This document shows, piece after piece, positions 55,540-64,000 of a stretch of DNA of 64,000 nt. Source of the stretch: Cylicocyclus nassatus (taxonomy: Eukaryota > Nematoda > Chromadorea > Rhabditida > Strongylidae); contig CATQJL010000316.1 in NCBI GenBank assembly GCA_958299035.1, positions 19,259,676 through 19,323,675 of the forward strand, read 5' to 3'. Each line of letters opens with the position of its first letter. Position 1 is the first letter of the stretch. The notes beneath the pieces are model-generated. The model did not search any database and was not told the DNA's origin. It saw only the letters and a program-made list of their open reading frames with translations. The translations under genes and the position numbers were made by a program.

Positions 55540-56800
55540 CTGAAGAATAGGTGGTACAACGACTTCTTCTTCTTCTGTGCTTTCAGTCGAACTCGATATA
55601 GGTTCGGAGAAGATCTAAATGAGAAATTAGAACTCTAGTCGAAAATTTTTGAGAAAAATGATTACCTTTGACTGTGGAAAGAACTGATGCAGATACCGAT
55701 AGCACACTTTCCGTGCTTTATCCATGTGCTTCACTAAAAACTGAATGATAAAAAGGAATATCGAACCTCCTGCTTAATATTCTCACCTTTCATATGATCA
55801 AGAAATTCTGCTAGTTTATAAACAATAATTTCTAAGCAACAAAATGGACAAGTCAGCGGCCTTTCGGCGCATGTAAAGGGCGCATAACATTCTTCCCTCC
55901 AAGGCTGCATGCAAGGCACAATGGTCCTAAGAGAAAGAAAAACCTGCACACTCTTCATAATCAGGTACAACTCTACCTTTATGGAGGCTGCATCTGCAGC
56001 GCTTATGCTTACATCTGCGCAGATATTGCATCGCACTACTTCTCCGATATCTCTTTGCTCGTTGGATGTTCCTTGAAAAACTTTCAAAAACTCTAGTGAT
56101 AAACATAATAGAAACGATAGAAAATATCATCATCTTTGAAGTTTTCACTTGATTATGAAGAAAATGACTGATAATGATACTGATGATACTGATATCTGCG
56201 CAGATGTAAGCATAAGCGGCCAAAATATATAAAAAATACTACAAAAATACTAAAAAATATACTCGGCCAAAATCTTTTTTTCCATTGCTACCACTGTGTC
56301 TTGATACTAAAAAGAAAGGCTTACGTTTGAACCTTTTTTCATTGACTACCTACTGTAAAGGGAGGAGGTTTCCCATAGATGATCCCCCATATTTTCTCCA
56401 TCATTCTCACTTCTTCCATCGAAAAACCGCAATGTTGCACATACAAAGCGTAACAGAGTATTCGGTCGTTTAGAGCTGAACGATTATGTTAATGTGTCTT
56501 GTATGTTCACATGCCTTAATCCACATTAACCAGTTAGTGTTTATGCACTCACACAACTCCTCATCCTCTTCTCTTACGTTGCTAGTATGCGACTCTTCAC
56601 CCTCCTCTCTTATGCTACTGCTATGTGAGCGCTCCCCGAATGTATCACTGATTTGCTCATTGATGTCCCCATTAATATCACCTAAAAAAATGATGTCCTG
56701 ATATGATCTGAACTAGCATCACACCGATAAGACGTAAACAATGCACTTGAGGTCGAATTTCAAGGATTTCATGAAGTTGGGAAGCTATGAGATCGGCCAT
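55540..56800 (-). CDS. Acidic protein with a Cys2-His2-like zinc finger, multi-exon, partial model
   Basis: Well-supported minus-strand exons: 56800-56725 (MADLIASQLHEILEIRP.. ending in phase 1), 56681-56553 (DINGDINEQISDTFGERSHS.. acidic, ending EEDEEL), 56306 to about 56263 (SRHSGSNGKKDFGR), then 55926-55787, 55733-55666 and 55614-55540. The first two join across a 42-bp intron and phases match. The 55926 exon gives CYAPFTCAERPLTCPFCCLE and LDHMK, and the next adds VKHMDKARKVCYRYLHQF. CPFC..H-x4-H looks like a C2H2-type finger split by an intron. The end is acidic (SSTESTEEEEVVVPP). The link between the 56306 and 55926 exons is unsolved: a frame containing CNICAD (about 56100-55975) may be an exon but overlaps a MITE end. 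The specific family was not recognised. Confidence 0.6.
56000..56218. mobile_element. Inverted-repeat MITE within the zinc-finger gene
   Basis: CGCTTATGCTTACATCTGCG..CAGATAT at 56000-56026 is matched exactly, inverted, at 56192-56218. The inner ATCTGCGCAGAT is itself palindromic. The 219-bp element lies between exons of the minus-strand gene and partly overlaps the candidate CNICAD exon. Confidence 0.75.
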
Positions 56801-57544
56801 AATAGAGCGCGCCCCCTGTCCCAAAGCAAATCTCGGTTCCCTGCAGGATCCCTGGCGATTAAGGGCGCACGCCCTATGATTTTCAGCACGAAACAAGTCA
56901 CAGTGGAGGAAAAACGACTCATTTCTGCAGAAGAATCACAAAAAGTACTGCAGTTGTTAACGTGTGACGATCTAGCTTTCGTGTCTTGCCAAGGAGTTCA
57001 TTAATTATCAAGGTGGTTTCCCAAGAACTTAGCACGGATATGTAAGGAGTGATTTGGTTGTGGATAAAGAGGGAGGCGTGTCCTACTGAACATGTTTCCC
57101 TTTCACAGCAGCTACAAGAAGAATGAAGCTGCAGATCAATGAGTTAAGAGGTAAGTATCGTTCATTCTGAGATAAGGGACCCAAAAACGTTGTTAACAAG
57201 CACTTGTGACATATTTCATTTTGTGTTGACTCAATACTTAAATAAAACAAATTCGAGCATGTTAGACAACTTGTAGATAGACGGAGCGTTTCGAGTTCTT
57301 TATTCCCAGTATGGGTAGCAGCTTGCGGGTGAACATAGGTAGGGAGGGAGCTATCCCGCAATCCAGCATCCTGTCTGTCTGTCGATTTTCGTTGCGTAGT
57401 CTTCGTTCATTATCTCATAGATGGAGTGTGTCCAAAAGCATAAGTACAATCTATGAAAAGTATCTATGTGATTCAGGCACCTCTTGCTTCTTTGCCCTTC
57501 ACTCCTCATCTGAGCGCAGTTCTTGGGTAGCTTTTGTGACGCAG
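56801..57544. other. Upstream region of the zinc-finger gene
   Basis: The first-exon frame is open further upstream to 56896, so an earlier start is possible. At 57180-57345 a block (GCACTTGTGACATATTTC.., CAACTTGTAGATA.., AGCTTGCGGGTGA) is repeated in inverted orientation at 60060-60190, so it is a dispersed repeat and not coding. Confidence 0.4.
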
Positions 57545-57774
57545 TGAAGGGTGGACTCGCTGTTCAACAACTCAGGTTTTCTTTGAAGATTGACGCATTG
57601 AAGATAAAATTGGTTTCCATGATTTCATAGCCAAAAACTTCTTCGTTGCATACAGTATGATGAATCGATAGAGACTTTCTTCGGAATTTTTGATGGAGAC
57701 CGCGGTCTCTTAGACTTGCATTTTTGTGACAGATGAAAAGAAACCCAGTTTTTGAACAGAGAGTCCACCCTTCA
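57545..57774. mobile_element. TGAAGGGTGGACTC inverted-repeat MITE
   Basis: TGAAGGGTGGACTCGCTGTT..CAACAACTCAGGTTT at the left is mirrored by AAACCCAGTTTTTGAACAGA..GAGTCCACCCTTCA at the right. A half-copy with the same end lies at about 59873-60000. Length is 230 bp. Confidence 0.75.
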
Positions 57775-58227
57775 TGAATGTTTTAGATCACCAGACATAC
57801 GGATACTTTCCATTCGGTACAAGAAACGCTACAGTGCTAAGGGACATCACGAGGGAAGAGGGTAGGAGAATAAGATCAATGAAGTTCGTCTTTCTGCTAC
57901 AAATGGAGAGCGATTTTAGAAACTGTGAGAAGTGGATCGCCTATCAGAGAGTGCGTTAATTACTGGGAGAGCGAAAAGGTCAAGAGATGAGTTCGAGCTA
58001 AAAACTTCAAAGTAATAGACAACTTATATTTGTGCGAAATTGAGTGCACGTGAACGATTCGGTATGAGATGAAAAGAATTTTGACGGGAGTTGTGAAAAG
58101 CAGGAAAAGTTTTCACTTGATCGGCACTTCACTTGAAAGGCCAGAAGAAGCGCGATGGACTCGACTGTGCTAAGTGCTACATAGGCTACAGGATTATAAA
58201 ACTCAAAGCAACATCGTCTTTGAGTAA
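57775..58227 (+). other. Short open frame after the MITE, not assigned
   Basis: A frame at 57774-57959 (HQTYGYFPFGTRNATVLRDI, then SMKFVFLLQMESDF) is open for 61 codons and has protein-like composition, but no partner exon was found. The rest is featureless. Confidence 0.3.
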
Positions 58228-58683
58228 GGCGTCAAAAAATAAGCTGTGCGTAATAACCGCAGAGTACGGACATTACATTTAATTTGACGCCTGATATCAG
58301 AAAAATGAGAATTTCTTATTTCTGACCGTCTTTTCGACTCGATGGTATTATAGAACCCAAAAGGCATATGCTAAAACTGAGACTTCCAAAAGTACTTCAA
58401 AGTGAAGTTCAGTAAGCACAAGGAACCAATCACGGTCAAAATTGGGATCTATTTGTTTTCAAGGTCCTTCTTTTGAGTAGCAATGTCTGTCATAGAAGGT
58501 CAGGAGTTACAAAGAGACACAAGAGCTACAAACAAGCTACAAACATGTCATAATCAGTATTAATACAATCAAGTCGAAAAGACGGCCAGAAATAAGAAAT
58601 TCTCATTTTTCTGATATTAGGCGTCAAATTAAATGTAATGTCCGTACACTGCGGTTATTACGCACTTTTTATATTTTGACGCC
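58228..58683. mobile_element. GGCGTCAAA-end MITE with about 115-bp inverted arms
   Basis: Left arm GGCGTCAAAAAATAAG..GCGTAATAACCGCAG..GTACGGACATTACATTTAAT.. is mirrored at the right with few differences. Arms also share GAGAATTTCTTATTTCTG and GTCTTTTCGACT. Each arm itself contains a second GACGCC, giving a nested end. The 456-bp element has no coding capacity, and no clear target duplication was seen. Confidence 0.8.
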
Positions 58684-60060
58684 AAAGTCAAATGGATCAT
58701 ACAAAATAGCACTCCTTCACCAGATAAATGGACTAGCGCGCTAGCAGGCAAGCACTTGCATGAAATTAATCTGTGACAAAGTACGATTCATGGTACACTC
58801 GAGTAGATCAAGCTCAACTAGCTAATTCATACGTATAATAAAATGCAACGGTCTAGCCATGATTATATCTTATTCCATCATCTTCTTATTCCATAAAAGC
58901 TTTCCTATCAGGTTTTTAGGTGAACAAAAATGCGAGCAATGATAGGTTTTCTTGCAGGATCTTCAAATAGTTGCATAACTTTCCTATGAAATGGACAAAA
59001 ACGACTGAGGCTATGCTTGAAGTCAATATCTAAAACCCTACTTATGAGCACGAATATGAAAGAGCGTTGGTAACAAAGACTTTTCTCTCCCTCTCCACTG
59101 CAAGTGGATGCATAAGGGCCTGGACATTGATTTCGGAAATTTATCAGTGTTATTATCTCGGTTCATACGATTACTGAAAGGCGATTTTAGCTCACCCTTT
59201 GTCCTGTTCATACTCGACGATCCATAATGTTTTGACCATCCCAACGCAGATAATCGCGCAAAATCTATGATGCCCTCACTCAGGTTAAAACTATGCAAGA
59301 AAGGAACTTTATGTGGTTCAAAACCTATCATATCAAACTTTTGATGTTAGTTCAAAACAGTCATTCAGAGGGATAATATCTAAAGCACGATAATGGTTCT
59401 AGATATACCTGTAAGAAAAAGGAACTTGAAGAGATAAATCGCAACTGTTTTATGATATTTGACGTTTTTCAGCTAAAAGTGGCTTATACAACTAGTTTCG
59501 AATGAAAAATACAGGATTAATGAGAAAAGTGAGTTCTAAAACAAAAGCTAATCCTGATTTACATAGTGCAAGACAAGTGAATCCACAATATCAGAAAAGT
59601 GATGACGTGTCGGATGCCTTCTCAACAGGAAAAGAAATCAGAACCATAGTACAATGTTTCTCAAAATTAAGCACCTTGAAGAAACAGTAAGCACTCACTG
59701 AATTGCATTGCTCTTGCAATATTCCAAATTACTACGCTACATTACGATACGTTTGCATGCGTTCTGAAGACAAATCTGTTACTTTGTTGCGTACTCGAGC
59801 AGGTTTGGGATCACATTTCTTTTACCAAATAGACACTATCTTCATGCTCTAAGGCAATCCAAAACAAACATGAAAGGTGGACTCTTTGCTCAACAACTTA
59901 AGATTCTTTTCATCTGTCAATATGAATGTCAAAGAGGCTGTGTCTACAACAACATCAAAACTTGCGAAAAAAATCCCCTCATTTGTTATAGTACCTAAGC
60001 TTTTCTAAACTGCCAAAAATTACGCAGTATTTCACGAATAGCTATCGAAATCCATCTCAA
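58684..60060. other. Mostly unassigned, one candidate minus-strand frame
   Basis: A 97-codon minus-strand frame (59331-59038) starts MIGFEPHKVPFLHSFNLSEG and contains a possible intron (donor GTGAGC after TKG, acceptor before 59121), but nothing confirms it. At 59873-60000 lies a half-copy of the MITE found at 57545. A plus-strand frame at 59502-59690 has no recognisable motif. Confidence 0.35.
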
Positions 60061-60190
60061 CTTACAACGCTCACCCGCAAGCTGCCCAATCTGGGAACAG
60101 AAAACTCGAAAACGTTTTGTATCTACAAGTTGTTCAAACATGCCTTGGTCTTATTAATATGGTCGATTATTGAAATTGAGATATGTCAGA
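60061..60190. repeat. Inverted partner of the repeat at 57180-57345
   Basis: On the minus strand it reads GCACTTCTGACATATCTC, CAACTTGTAGATA and TTCCCAGATTGGGCAGCTTG, matching the plus-strand block at 57180-57345. Its apparent 16-nt micro-exon signals are therefore repeat sequence. Confidence 0.55.
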
Positions 60191-60473
60191 AGTGCTGATC
60201 AAATAGAAGCGTTTTTGAGTCTCCTGTCCCCAAAGAATGATAGAGAATGGTACACACGATTCATGACACGCAGGGACTGGGCGCCGTTGCGTTCGTCCAA
60301 AATAGTTTTTGCGTGGGAGAGACAGCAGATGTTAAGAGAAACGAGAGAGCGGTCGATTGGAGCGATCGAAACTTGTTAATCAGAAAAATGTTAGATTGAA
60401 GAGTTTGAAGAGACAGTTTTAGTCGGAAAATGAGTGCAAAAGCGTTGAGAATAAACTGTGAATTAGAACTTAC

Positions 60474-60754
60474 CTGCAGCTGGTGATCCTTCATGGAACT
60501 TTTCTTGATTTTGAGGTGCTTCTACTCCCATCACGTCTCCTCGTTTATCCAAACTAAATCTTTCCCTGTCTGCACTGTCGCGTAAGCGTGAGATGGTCCG
60601 TAGCTTCGCATATTCGTGTTCCACCTTGGCATGAAACATTTCTAAACATGATTGGTGATAAGCTGCAAATACTTATAAGCATCGATCTTACTTCTACATT
60701 TTCTTGCTCCGGTGTCTTCGTATCGGGGGCGTCTTTTGAGCGCCATAGAAACAT
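60474..60754 (-). CDS. Two exons of an unrecognised gene
   Basis: Exon 60754-60692 reads MFLWRSKDAPDTKTPEQENV plus E, with donor GTAAGA. Exon 60624-60474 reads VEHEYAKLRTISRLRDSADR, ERFSLDKRGDVMGVEAPQNQ, EKFHEGSPAA, with donor GTAAGT. They join in phase 0 through an AAG acceptor. Alternatively the second exon starts at a TTTAG site (60642) two bases before its own ATG (60639-60637), which would suit spliced-leader trans-splicing. The protein is charged and Arg/Glu-rich and likely helical; the family is unknown. Following exons were not found; sequence to the left is repeat. Confidence 0.5.
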
Positions 60755-60759
60755 GCCCA

Positions 60760-61563
60760 GAAGTTACTTGCAAAATTTCGACACCAGTTTGAAATTAGCG
60801 ATTGGGAAGGAAAGTGTCGATCGCTTCTGAAATGATATCGTTCATGTGGATGATGACATCAAAGGCTACTGAGTACAAAGTAAACGTCGACGAGCATGTG
60901 AAAGCAATTAGTTGAATTGATAAGACAAGTCATTATGGTAGGCGCCGACTAAGCGAGTATCTTATTCAACTTGAGGTCCCGCGCAGAATTAACGTCTTTT
61001 GGCGTCACGCTTGCGGGAAATCAAAACGGAGTCTGCCGCAATGGTATATTTTTCTATATACTGCGATGATGAGGAGTAGAGAAGAGAGAAAGAGTGAGTA
61101 AGAGAGACAGAGAGACAGAGACAGAGAGAAAGAGGAAGGTCTACACTCTAATATTTCGACAATTGCAACAGTCTCGCGTAACTGCTTTTACCTTACCGTG
61201 TTTGGTCGGCTCAAATAGTCGATACGAGCTATATAACACGAAAGCCCAGAAGCCCAAAAGCGCCCAAAGAAGCCGTTACGACCCCTTTTGCGTTCTAGTT
61301 TTCACGGTAGGGAATCTGTATTGATATAGCAATCAAGTCATTTTGCTTCATTTACTATCGTCCACACATCAAAATAATGTTGGGATTCTACCAAAAGTGA
61401 TAATTATGAAGCGAGAGCAAGGACGCATGACCATCTTTTCAATGAGTAATTGTACAGCTGATGGTGCTATCGCGCTTCCGTATCTTAAGGGCCGGGCATA
61501 CTTCACGCGATTTCAGAAAAGCAAACGAAAGTTATGGTAACTTACAAAAACACGAACTAAGCT
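60760..61563. other. Upstream of the unrecognised gene; purine-rich repeat
   Basis: A (GA)n/(GACA)n-rich tract lies at 61079-61140. A plus-strand frame at 61343-61540 contains MKREQGRMTIFSMSN but has no proven partner. Confidence 0.35.
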
Positions 61564-61731
61564 TCACCCTCCAATGTCTTCAAAGTTCAAACAATTCAAA
61601 TTGGAGAAGATACGGTAGCCACTGTCGTGGAGAGGACATATGCAGAGGAAAAGCTAACAAAAGAAATTTTGTCCAAACTACACACCACGATCTCATCAAA
61701 AGAGAATAGTGGTGCCATATTTGCTAAGTGA
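61564..61731 (+). CDS. Candidate terminal exon, family unknown
   Basis: The frame from 61564 to TGA at 61729-61731 reads ASPSNVFKVQTIQIGEDTVA, VVERTYAEEKLTKEIL and TISSKENSGAIFAK, with convincing protein composition. TAA lies immediately upstream, so it must be entered by splicing; a CTAAG acceptor at 61559-61563 is the only visible option. No matching donor exon was found. Confidence 0.35.
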   Translation, partial: SPSNVFKVQTIQIGEDTVATVVERTYAEEKLTKEILSKLHTTISSKENSGAIFAK

Positions 61732-61929
61732 GATTACTGAAGGCAATAGAGAGAGAGAGAAAATCTGTGGGAATGAGATACATATAAGGATGAGATTAAG
61801 ACGATAAGCTCGGATACTGACGAACGCACAGAAAGAATGAATGACTAATGACGCCGTGCTCTTTCTTGCAAAAGACACGTATCCACATGTGCACAGATGA
61901 GCACTGCACAAATCAATCGATACCAGCCA

Positions 61930-62225
61930 GATACATGTTATCGGTGCCCGCTCATAGAATCTTCGCGACCCGCTCACAAAAACCTTGCTTTCGCAACCCC
62001 ATCGCTTCCTGGTCGTTGCCAACTAGCTGTTATCGCTGCCTTGTCGTCGCCTTCTCGGTGCTTTTGTAGCAATAACGCGCTCTGTAGTTATTTTCTGACT
62101 CACGGAAGATTATGGCAGCCCGCTGATAGCCTGTCGCTGCCCGCTCGCTACTTTTCCCGAGTTATCGCCGCCCGCCCACTGAAAGTGCTTGCTATCGCTG
62201 CCCGCTGAGGGTTTCCAATTGTCTG
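61930..62225. repeat. GCCCGCT element, inverted relative copy
   Basis: Irregular GCCCGCTC..CGCTGCC words end with CTGCCCGCTGAGGGTTTCCA..ATTGTCTGAG, the inverse of the border at 51685-51715. It shows that the minisatellite-bearing element is a dispersed family. Confidence 0.55.
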
Positions 62226-62610
62226 AGCAGCAAGATTCCCATAGGTACCACGTCATCTCGCTGTCTTCCGCACTTTTGAACGTGTTAACCTCGGGCACTT
62301 CCGCTGAAATCTTAGGAGAAACGTGTCAAGAAGAGCGAATCGCAGCGTCGCACCACGTAAGCACGCTGGTTCACATGGGAACCTCTCTGGGGCTCAGACG
62401 GTACACACGCTGTTACCCGAGTGAGCTGGCATGCATAATAATGCATGTGAAGACGCGATATTCTGGACGCTGGAATTGTAAAGATGTGTTTCCCTCCTAG
62501 AAGAATTGCAAAATCAAGCTTGCAAACCTAACCGGTCTATCATCTGAAAAAGTGCCCGCTTGCAACCCTCTGATCGTTGGTCTCCTTCTTTGAAGTATTA
62601 TCGCCTGGAT
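62226..62610. other. Short unassigned stretch
   Basis: No gene recognised. Shadow frames here run into the GCCCGCT element and the palindrome on either side. Confidence 0.3.
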
Positions 62611-62786
62611 TACAATACCGCTCACATTTTTTGAAAAAAAGACGCGAATGTATGGACATGTATGGACATGTACGGACATGTCCATACATGTATGGACATG
62701 TCCGCACATGTATGGACATGTCCGTACATGTCCATACATGTCCATACATTCGCGTCTTTTTTTCAAAAAATGTGAGCGGTATTGTA
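62611..62786. mobile_element. TA-flanked palindromic element of ACATGTCC-type units
   Basis: The element 62613-62784 begins CAATACCGCTCACATTTTTT and ends with the exact complement, with TA on both sides. Arms of about 79 bp pair perfectly. Their inner halves are built from alternating ACATGTATGG and ACATGTCCGT/ACATGTCCAT units, which are themselves near-palindromic, and a 14-bp spacer of the same units sits in the centre. Frames across it translate to repeated Tyr-Gly-His-Val/Cys-Pro-Tyr but are artefacts. Perfect arms point to a recent insertion or conversion. Confidence 0.85.
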
Positions 62787-63017
62787 TAGTAGACTTTCCG
62801 AACTGACTAGTGTTAGCCGGCACCATCATGCATCAAAAACATATTTTAAGCTAGCGCCATTTGTGCACATCCAATTTTGGTCTTTTAGATAAATTTGGTA
62901 GAACTTTTTAAACGATCGTAAGGTTTGCTCAGAAAACATAATCAGCTTTACCTTGAAACTTGCTCGATGTCGGTTGGTGCTTATTTGGTCCCTCAAAAAT
63001 GGTTTGTCAAAAACTCA
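62787..63017. other. Spacer between two MITEs
   Basis: AT-rich, no gene recognised. Confidence 0.3.
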
Positions 63018-63239
63018 ATTACCCTATTTTCAGGTGTATAAGCCGCACTTTACCAAATTTTCCCACGAGTTGCTCAGCCGCTTCATTGTGTTTCGAGAAG
63101 CGATTCTTATACCGCACGTTTTATTCAGGCAATACGCAGCATAGTGTAGAGCCCTTTGGTTGCGAGGTCCTTTGATGTATTCGGACTGGTCGATGTAAGC
63201 TAGGACCACCCCGCGGCTTATACACTTGAATAGGGTAAT
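63018..63239. mobile_element. ATTACCCTATT-end MITE
   Basis: ATTACCCTATTTTCAGGTGT..ATAAGCCGC (63018-63046) is mirrored by GCGGCTTATACACTTGAATA..GGGTAAT (63213-63239), with two mismatches and a two-base length difference. The element is 222 bp with no coding capacity. The target duplication is not clear. Confidence 0.75.
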
Positions 63240-64000
63240 CTTCTAGGACCGGTTTCTTGCATACGACGTGCGACTTTTTATGCATTATGATAGTAGAAGT
63301 CCAGCGGAGAGGAAGAGCGATATATTTTATGCTGGCAGCTCAAAAATTGCATGTGAAAGGCTTTCATCTCTCTGCGAAAGGCCCAACTCCTCCTCGTTAG
63401 TGGAAAGCATGTTCGAACAAAAACTACTTCAGCATCTTTTCATAACTTCAAGGAGCTTCAATGATTGTAAGCATGTCATGGAGTTGAAATGGATCTAGCT
63501 TTTGAAAAAATTTATTCAAAACTTAGTAACTAAACCCGCAACTTGATCGATTTCAATTTGAATTGAATTTCCTGCAACATTGAATGCTAAATAAAGGCTT
63601 GCTTAGAGCAATTGAAACAGCAAAAGTAATATGTGTGGAAAGGTTGTATGTAGTATGTTGAAGATTCATGTACTTTTGTAACAATCAAACGCTTTTGTTT
63701 GCAATGAACATGGATGCGTTCATGATGCTGCCATTGTTTTACTGCGCTTAATCACGGCAGGTTTATTTTAATGTGTAAGCTTTTGATTTGACCACGCACT
63801 TTTCCCTGCATCTGAATTTTCAATGCGTTTCCTTTGTTGTTTCCAATGGTAGAGAGAGTTGGGATCTATCCACTGCAATAATACATGAAATGAACTAACT
63901 CTTGAGCCCACATGATGAATCATGTCGTTATCCTTAACTGATTTTTATGACTCTTGGCTTGAACATTACAACAACAACAAACAACATTGATTGAATCATT
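63240..64000. other. Right edge, no gene recognised
   Basis: Short frames only (63268-63498 plus). AATAAA-like words near 63590 cannot be tied to a coding exon. Confidence 0.35.

Noticed and set aside
57660..57725. FFGIFDGDRG-like peptide resembling the PP2C phosphatase motif FFGVFDGHGG
   Set aside because: It lies inside the inverted-repeat MITE 57545-57774, ends at a stop within the element, and the half-copy of the same MITE at 59873 does not preserve it. A chance resemblance is more likely than a captured exon.
62540..62829. Overlapping frames with repeated Tyr-Gly-His-Val and Cys-Pro-Tyr units
   Set aside because: They are translations of the ACATGTCC palindrome on both strands and in several frames, so they are artefacts of a DNA repeat.

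Overview
This window looks like nuclear DNA of a nematode, most likely a strongylid (hookworm-type) worm. The evidence is intron-rich genes with short introns, worm-type splice sites, CR1-like and RTE-like LINEs close to those of clade V nematodes, and an unusually dense load of terminal-inverted-repeat (TIR) and foldback elements. No organism name can be read from the sequence. No operons, bacterial features or CRISPR arrays are present.

Most of the window is transposon debris. A plus-strand CR1-like LINE (about 1-4552) is followed by a scrap of LTR-retrotransposon integrase (4685-5330), which abuts a second, minus-strand CR1 (about 5330-8690) that has lost its 3' end. A third CR1 (about 28700-33690, minus) is split by a hAT-type element carrying an RTE LINE, a three-level nest with target-site duplications (TSDs) visible for both inner insertions. 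A second, longer RTE lies at about 46806-49800 (minus). Smaller CR1 pieces are at 41010-41266 and 43390-43810.

Between these are many non-autonomous DNA elements and hairpins. They include two hAT-type elements with perfect 8-bp TSDs (18675-19734, 39362-40476), two TA-flanked CAGGGC-end elements (19916-20143, 27879-28100), TAA-flanked foldbacks (23852-24515, 34141-34596), two abutting TTAA-flanked elements (38060-38887), a TA-flanked palindrome made of ACATGTCC-like units (62613-62784), and large inverted repeats (9186-10489, 52288-55083).

Host genes are few. The clearest is an iRhom (inactive rhomboid-like) gene on the minus strand (about 16276 to 13728), reconstructed exon by exon up to the cysteine-rich luminal domain. 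It carries an apparent in-frame TGA just before transmembrane segment 1, and its next exon reads in no single frame. Two paralogous five-exon genes for small secreted, possibly CAP/ASP-like proteins sit at 35576-36594 and 50739-51638 with almost identical exon lengths. A minus-strand gene at 56800-55540 encodes an acidic protein with a Cys2-His2-like finger. Two exons of an unrecognised gene lie at 60754-60474 (minus). The genes have no obvious shared pathway.

All exon models were made by eye from open frames, splice consensus and phase, without transcripts or database searches.
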